Shown piece by piece: positions 1 to 5,200 of a DNA stretch of 7,784 bases. A program made the translations under genes and the position numbers. Where the stretch lies: contig DXGG01000149.1 in NCBI GenBank assembly GCA_019114015.1, positions 1-7,784 on the forward strand. Direction: 5' to 3'. Each line of letters starts with the position of its first letter. The first letter of the stretch is position 1. This DNA is from Candidatus Onthomorpha intestinigallinarum (GTDB lineage Bacteria > Bacteroidota > Bacteroidia > Bacteroidales > P3). The notes under the pieces were generated by a model. That model was not told the origin of the DNA and did not search any database. It saw only the letters and a program-made list of their open reading frames with translations.

Positions 1-198
1 CAATCTGAGCAATGATGTGAAAAAGGAATCGAACTCCTCCAAATCCCCCTCCTCTCCCCTGACAGTCAGACTATGTCCTCTTTCATTCAATACAAGAGCA
101 GGAAACAACACCTCTATGAATTTGAAATTCCTGTTGTTTACACCCCAAAAGGAAAGTAAATCCAAATCCTGCAAATCTATTTTCTTTTCTATCGTCAT
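1..198 (-). CDS. phoH: PhoH-family ATPase (YbeZ-like), N-terminal fragment cut by the window edge
   Basis: PhoH/YbeZ proteins are cytoplasmic P-loop ATPases linked to RNA metabolism and, in many bacteria, to the endoribonuclease YbeY. Only the first 66 codons are here, ending exactly at base 1, so the Walker A and B motifs lie outside. The visible peptide starts MTIEKKIDLQDLDLLSFWGV. It matches from memory the N-terminal KH-like region of Bacteroidales PhoH: an 'EKxIxLxDxDxxxFxGVNN' opening (GVNN at residues 19-22), an 'LFPxL' at 31-35, and an 'RGxxLxVxGEE' stretch around 40-50. The ATG at 198-196 was chosen because it overlaps the TGA (197-195) of the upstream porE-like gene as ATGA, a typical translational-coupling junction. 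No TAnnTTTG promoter is seen just upstream, so it is probably co-transcribed with that gene. The family call rests on this short N-terminus only; another KH-like RNA-binding protein is the main alternative. Confidence 0.8.
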   Translation of the reverse strand, partial: MTIEKKIDLQDLDLLSFWGVNNRNFKFIEVLFPALVLNERGHSLTVRGEEGDLEEFDSFFTSLLRL

Positions 199-2102
199 TT
201 ACCTGTTATTTTTATTTCCGTTCTTCTGTTTTTAGCCCTTCCTTCCTCCGTATCATTAGTTTCCAACGGCCTTGAGAATCCATATCCCTTTGCCTGCAAA
301 CGGGCAGATTCAATGCCTTTCTCCTTTAAATAATCCACCACTGCCCCAGCCCTTTTTTCCGACAAAGTCATATTATATTGCTCCGACCCCTGATTGTCGG
401 TATGTCCCTCCACAACTATGCTCAATGTAGGGTTATCTTCCAAAAGCCGCACCAAGGTGTTCAATTCGACAAACGAACTCTCCAACAACTCATAGGAATC
501 AGTGGCATAGAATATGTTTTTCAAAACCACACTGTTCCCAACCACAATCGGGACAAGTTCCAAATCCTTCTCAAAAGCCTGTTCGGGATTATGACCCTCC
601 AATGAAAAGTTTTCCGAATGGAACATATAGGATGGAGATTGCGCTGCAAGGGCATATTGCTTTCCTATCGGCAGACATATCAGATAATGTCCGTTTACGG
701 AATCGGAAACGCTCTCTGTGGCAATCCGTCCCGTGGACAAGTCCCTCACCTGAAGCCTTGCCTTAACGGCTCTGCCCGTTTCCCTGTCCCTGACATTTCC
801 CTTCATATATGTAACCGCAACAGGTCTTGCCTTGTCATAAAGCTCGAAAGCATACAAGTCCAATCCGCCGTAACCGCCTTCCCGTTCCGAAGCATAGATC
901 GCATAATCTCCCAAAGGCGAAACGACAAGACTTGTCTCGTCCGCCGAAGTATTGATGGGATAACCCATGTTTTCAACCGATACAAACCTGCCATTGTCCA
1001 AAACGGAATAAAATATGTCCATGCCGCCCATGCCACAATGATAATCCGAAGCGAAATACAGCCTGCCGTTCGAAGGATGTATGAAGGGCGAAAGCTCCTT
1101 TCCTTTGGTGTTTATGACCTTGCCGCAGTTTTTTGCCTTGGTCCATTCCCCGTTGTCTTGCAAATAGGAATAATATATGTCGCTTTGACCGTAACCGCCC
1201 TCCCTATTGGAAACGAAAAACAGGGTTCTGCCGTCCGATGCTATCGAAGGCTGCGCATCCCAATAGGGACTGTTTACATTCTTGCCCAGATTTCGAGGCT
1301 CACCCCACTTGTCGCCCAAACGTTCCGAAACATATATGTCGCAACTCCCCAATCCGTCCTGAGCATAACAGCGTGTGAAATAAATGAAACGCCCGTCCGG
1401 ACTTATGCAACCGGCTCCTTCGTTGTTCTCGGAGTTCAACACGTCGAACACCTTCCGTGCCTTGTCCCATTCATCTTCAGTTCTGACCGACATGTAAAAG
1501 TCCTCCTCGGGCTGTCTTCCGTCGTTGAACAGAATCTGACGGGTAATCAACAGTTCCGAACGGTCCGCCGTCATGGTGGGAAGGTATTCGTTGTTCTCAC
1601 TGTTTATATTCGGCCCCATATTCTTCGGATTGAACTCCACGGGATTGTCCAACGCCTCTATTCTGAACCGAAAGCATGAAATCAAATGCAAGGCTTCTTC
1701 CCTCCTTTCGGCATAACGCTCGCTATCGGGAACAAGCGACAAATATTTTTCCAGATAGACTATCGCACTGTCATATTTCTCTTCCCTCGAATATATGTCG
1801 GACAATTTCATATACGCATTGAAATCGTATTTGTCGTCAATCCTTTCTACCTCAAGCAACATTCCTTTCGCCTTTTCGAAGGACTTTTCGGCGTAATACA
1901 TCTCTCCCAAGGCCAGATAGGCCGGTTGGAAATCATCATGGTCGGATATTATGTCCAACAACAGTTTTTCCGCCTTGTCATATTCCGTTTTCGCCATCAT
2001 GGCAACGGCCCTTTCGAATTTTTTCTCGGCCTTTGACTGTGCCGAAATACCGAACGGAACAAACAGACAAAGACCTATAAACAACAATATTTCCTTTCTC
2101 AT
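195..2102 (-). CDS. porE: PorE-like T9SS periplasmic protein (TPR, PD40 propeller, CRD, OmpA C-terminal domain)
   Basis: A 635-residue exported protein, probably tethering outer-membrane T9SS parts to peptidoglycan. Residues 1-21 form a Sec signal peptide (MRKEILLFIGLCLFVPFGISA, cut before Q22). About three TPR repeats span 27-140. Five PD40 propeller motifs follow, beginning N(S/T) near 167, 223, 277, 331 and 384, several ending DIYxS or DIFYS. A carboxypeptidase-regulatory-like beta-sandwich covers about 434-515 (KGNVRDRETGRAVKARLQVR). The OmpA-like domain covers about 523-635, with GHTDN, LSEKRA and NRRTEI; D569 and R584 sit 15 apart, like the two residues of E. coli OmpA that bind diaminopimelate. 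This domain order is that of P. gingivalis PorE/PG1058. The start at 2102 gives a clean signal peptide just after the promoter; the longer frame from 2174 adds 24 residues that cross the -7 box. No ribosome site resembles AGGAGG. Similar TPR-PD40-OmpA proteins exist as paralogs in Bacteroidota, so orthology to PorE is inference, strengthened by the adjacent sprA. Confidence 0.85.
   Translation of the reverse strand: MRKEILLFIGLCLFVPFGISAQSKAEKKFERAVAMMAKTEYDKAEKLLLDIISDHDDFQPAYLALGEMYYAEKSFEKAKGMLLEVERIDDKYDFNAYMKLSDIYSREEKYDSAIVYLEKYLSLVPDSERYAERREEALHLISCFRFRIEALDNPVEFNPKNMGPNINSENNEYLPTMTADRSELLITRQILFNDGRQPEEDFYMSVRTEDEWDKARKVFDVLNSENNEGAGCISPDGRFIYFTRCYAQDGLGSCDIYVSERLGDKWGEPRNLGKNVNSPYWDAQPSIASDGRTLFFVSNREGGYGQSDIYYSYLQDNGEWTKAKNCGKVINTKGKELSPFIHPSNGRLYFASDYHCGMGGMDIFYSVLDNGRFVSVENMGYPINTSADETSLVVSPLGDYAIYASEREGGYGGLDLYAFELYDKARPVAVTYMKGNVRDRETGRAVKARLQVRDLSTGRIATESVSDSVNGHYLICLPIGKQYALAAQSPSYMFHSENFSLEGHNPEQAFEKDLELVPIVVGNSVVLKNIFYATDSYELLESSFVELNTLVRLLEDNPTLSIVVEGHTDNQGSEQYNMTLSEKRAGAVVDYLKEKGIESARLQAKGYGFSRPLETNDTEEGRAKNRRTEIKITGK
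2040..2102 (-). other. Sec signal peptide of the PorE-like protein
   Basis: The coding segment for residues 1-21 shows a basic n-region (MRKE), a hydrophobic core (ILLFIGLCLFVPF) and a GISA/Q cleavage region. Gln at +1 after Ala is common in Bacteroidota signal peptidase I substrates. The only nearby Cys, C12, lies inside the hydrophobic core after I-G-L and does not form a usual lipobox (L-[AS]-[GA]-C), so the protein is predicted to be soluble or peptidoglycan-associated rather than lipidated. Confidence 0.75.
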
Positions 2103-2139
2103 CAAATCATTCTTTTTGCATGAATACGAAAACAGACTA

Positions 2140-2169
2140 CAAATGTACGAAATAGGATTGAAACACAAA
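2140..2169 (-). promoter_or_regulatory. Bacteroides-type sigma-AB promoter driving the porE-like gene and phoH
   Basis: On the minus strand the -33 box TTTG (2169-2166) is followed by an 18-bp spacer and a perfect TAnnTTTG -7 box, TACATTTG (2147-2140). This matches the Bacteroidota primary sigma-factor consensus. Transcription would start at about 2133, giving a short leader of about 30 nt, A-rich near the start codon, before the ATG at 2102. It is the only CAAAnnTA (plus-strand sense) match in the intergenic region. Confidence 0.75.
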
Positions 2170-2207
2170 ACCATCTCAATGTCCGCAAATCGGAATCAAA
2201 CTCCGCG

Positions 2208-2272
2208 AAAATGAATTCAGAAAAGAAAAAAACGGATTCAGAAAAGGATTTTTTGTCTTCTGAATTCATTTT
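2208..2272. repeat. 15-bp perfect inverted repeat overlapping the sprA terminator
   Basis: AAAATGAATTCAGAA at 2208-2222 has its exact reverse complement TTCTGAATTCATTTT at 2258-2272, with a 35-bp spacer. A further six-base pair of arms, CGGAAT (2191-2196) and ATTCCG (2284-2289), lies outside in register. The arm at 2258-2272 is the same strand that pairs in the shorter terminator hairpin, so two mutually exclusive folds are possible. Confidence 0.85.
2221..2272 (-). terminator. Intrinsic terminator of sprA, AT-rich hairpin with T-tract
   Basis: Reading the minus strand from 2272, GAATTCAGAA (2267-2258) can pair with TTCTGAATCC (2243-2234) across a 14-nt loop. That is nine of ten pairs, and the stem can be extended by A-T pairs because AAAAT precedes it and GTTTTTTT follows. 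The run TTTTTTTCTTTT (2232-2221) comes one base after the stem, as in an intrinsic terminator. It lies about 20 bp after the sprA stop codon and upstream of the next promoter. The stem is low in GC, so its strength is uncertain. Confidence 0.6.
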
Positions 2273-2293
2273 GTCCGAATCAAATTCCGTTTT

Positions 2294-5200
2294 CTACAAT
2301 GTAAGTCTGAGTGCGAATCCTCCCTGTGTTGTCGAGCTCGGATAGGAATTCGAGACGAAAGGAGTGTTCATCGTCATCTCGAAATATGCTCTCAACACTA
2401 TCTTTTCCGTAAGGGAATATTCGCCCGAAAGATTAAGGTTCATCACCTTTGAACCCGATGACACGAGGTTGACATTCTGGTCTATCTTTCTCAAGGTCGT
2501 ACGGTTTATGTTCAGGGAAAAATCGGCTCTCACCAATATGTCGCTCTTGAACTGTCTGGAATTGGAGCCACCCATTCTTATATTGAATTCCACATCCTTG
2601 AATCTGTATCCTCCGCCTATGACATAGGATATTCTGTTCACCTCAGTCAATTGGGAATTGGAGAAGGAAAGCGATATGTTTCGGTCTTTTCTCAACTCGA
2701 AATTTGTCTGGAAACTGTTCTTCAGGTTAACGTCCACCTTCAAAAGAGGGCTGAACTGTTCGTTTATCGTAACCTGATCGATGACATCCTTTGCTATGAA
2801 ATTGTTTGTAAGTTCGTTTCTCACCCATTCCGTACCGTAATCGTACCTGTCGTCGAGAGGTACTCTCACATCCGAGGTAAAGGCGCCTATGTTGTAATCG
2901 CAGGTGTAGTTGGAGGACAATGTGATGGAATTAACCCACTTTTTGAACACTTCCATCTTGCCCAGACCCGTATAGGTTATCTTCCAGTTCGGCATAGGTA
3001 TCGCAAGGAAAGGCGACAAGGACTGTTTGGCGGCATCCTTGCCCATGTAGGCGGACAGGAAGGCAGGTATAAGCACCTGTTGGCTTATTGCGCCGTATCC
3101 GTCCGGGTAAAGTTCTCCGTTGACCGTGTCTCTTATCAACGTTCCCGTGTAACCGGGATTGGCAGCCGAATTTGCAGCGGCGAGTCTCCGCGCTATTTCG
3201 CTTCTGTTTGCGAGGAAGGTCTGAAAGACCGAGCTTACATTATCCTCATCCACCGAAGCGAACATCGTTCCTATGGCTATGACTGAAATACTGTACCGAC
3301 CCGTATTCATGGGTGAAAGAGGGCCTGTAACTTGTCCGAGTTCCTTGTCGAACTTATAGTAAGCGCTGAAAACCTCGCTTTTGTTCCGTTTGAAGGTAAG
3401 GTCTATGTTGAATTCCTTGAAAGGTTCTATCTTTACCTGTGCGTTTATGTTTTCGGTACGTTTTTGATTAAGTGCGGTATTGAGCATGGAATCCTGGCTC
3501 AACCAGCCGTTTCTTATGGCTCTGTCTACAACGCTCAAATCCTGAGAGCCGAAGATGAAGTCGAAACCGGGAGCGAAATCCATGTCCGGGGTACTGCCGA
3601 GCCATTTTGCAACAGGCATGAAACCGGGAAGGCTCGTTCCTTCGGTCAGACTGTAATTAAACGATGCGGATTTCACGCCGGTAACCAGCCTTATGCTGTA
3701 ATTCAACACCTTTTTAAATATCTTGGTCGCTGCGGATATGGAGTCCTCGGGGTTTTCCTCATCCTTGTTTTTGTCATCCTTTGACTTCTTTTCCATTTTC
3801 TTGGGAACGAAAGAACTGAAAGAAGAATTCTTCTGCAATTCGTCGTATGCCTTTTTCACTATCGGTATTTTGTTGTATATGGTCGTAAGGCTGACATTGG
3901 CCGTTGCGGAAATACGGCGGGAATTTTCAATATTGTTTCCCAGAGAACGCGTTGCCTCGGTTGCTCCCGTGAACTTGTATGTTCCACTGTAAGAACCGTT
4001 AAGTCGAACCCAATCGAAAATCGGTATTTTGTTTATAGGGACATTGACATTCAACTTGTAGTTTTGCGTAAACTGCTGAGCCCTTCCGAGTTCCAAAATA
4101 GAACTCCAGACCGAATCCTTTTTCTCTCTCGTATCTATTCTTCCGCGCGGCTCCTCTATAAGAGAATTGACTGTGGCATCATATTCGAATTTGATGTTTG
4201 AGGTAAGATCGTATTTGAATGTATAAGCCCTGTTCATGTAGAACTGTTTGTAATAATAAGGTTCCATGATAATCAACCCCTGGCTTTTAGCCCTTAAAAG
4301 CGTTTCCTCAAAGTCTCTTATTATTTCCGTTCTGAAAGAGAATGATTTCGGGTAATAATAAATTGTCATGTCTCTCAAAATTGCAAATGCCTTGGACTTG
4401 AACAGCTTTATCTTAGAGAATGGTTTCCAACCCTTTGAGCTGACATCATACTGATAGGCAAGCGACCCTCTGTGCTGTATCTTGGTATTGTGGTCTATAT
4501 CGACGTCTCTCATATATGTCGAAGAATAGGAATAGGATGCATTCCAGTTTTCTATGTCGTAGAAATGTCTTTCCAGAGCTCTGTCTCCCAGACGATCCTT
4601 TCTTATGTTCATCAGACTGAAGTTTTTCCTGCTGACATAATCCTGCACCAAATGTCTTATGGAATCCCTTTCTTCTTCCGTACGGTAGCTCAACAAATCG
4701 TTTTCCAGCTTGACGTCAGGATCCAAAGGGTTATATTTGGGATTGCTTACAGACTGTGAATAGTCGAAATGTACAGGCAATCTGATTCCCCATTCTTCAG
4801 GGAAGAATTTTCCCACTTCTATGTTTGTTGCAAAATCCAATGTTCCCACATTGTCCTGAGATATTTCGGATACTTTCTGTTCCAACGTTCCAAAACCTGC
4901 CGAACGATATGATGCAGCAAGGGACACATCTCCCAAATCTGCCAGATTTGTCCTTGCAAAACCAGTTGCAGCCCAACCTCCCGAGCGGTTGAAATCCGTA
5001 AGTCGCAATTCGTTTATCCATATCTCCGCAGATTTTGGAAGCATGTCGTCATTGTCGTTTTCGTTTTGTTTTTTCGGATTTCTCACTCCAATCATTATCA
5101 CCTTTACTCCTGCAATATTAGGCATTCCCAGTACTGTCAGTTTTTTCCCGTCAACAACCTCATAGTACGGAATCAAGGATGAAACAGTCTGGTCTCCGCC

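Larger units (their letters stand above)
2191..2289. repeat. Imperfect direct repeats flanking and within the intergenic hairpin
   Basis: CGGAATCAAACTCCG (2191-2205) and CCGAATCAAATTCCG (2275-2289) agree at 13 of 15 positions in direct orientation. A second direct pair, GAATTCAGAAAAG (2213-2225) and GGATTCAGAAAAG (2234-2246), agrees at 12 of 13 positions and is spaced 21 bp start to start. Nearly all of this 99-bp stretch is therefore accounted for by short repeated units. Confidence 0.75.

Noticed and set aside
618..1679. A 353-codon open frame on the plus strand, antisense to the porE-like gene.
   Set aside because: It lies wholly inside the PorE-like coding sequence. Its translation has no recognisable domain, and the minus frame shows clear TPR, PD40 and OmpA motifs. 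It arises from codon bias of the real gene.
1011..1804. Recurrent ATATATGTC-like words across the porE-like gene.
   Set aside because: They are the reverse complement of codons for D-I-Y in successive PD40 blades, plus chance copies, and so reflect protein repeats and not a DNA site.
2102..2110. A two-codon open frame (ATG ATT TGA) whose stop shares its A with the PorE-like ATG.
   Set aside because: It is too short to separate from chance and no supporting ribosome site is visible.
2103..2174. An upstream extension of the PorE-like gene by 24 residues to 2174.
   Set aside because: It would cross the -7 promoter box at 2140-2147, so a transcript from that promoter would lack it, and it would bury the signal peptide internally.
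2651..3286. A 211-codon plus-strand open frame, and other plus-strand frames inside sprA.
   Set aside because: They are antisense to strongly supported SprA motifs and have no domain or promoter of their own.
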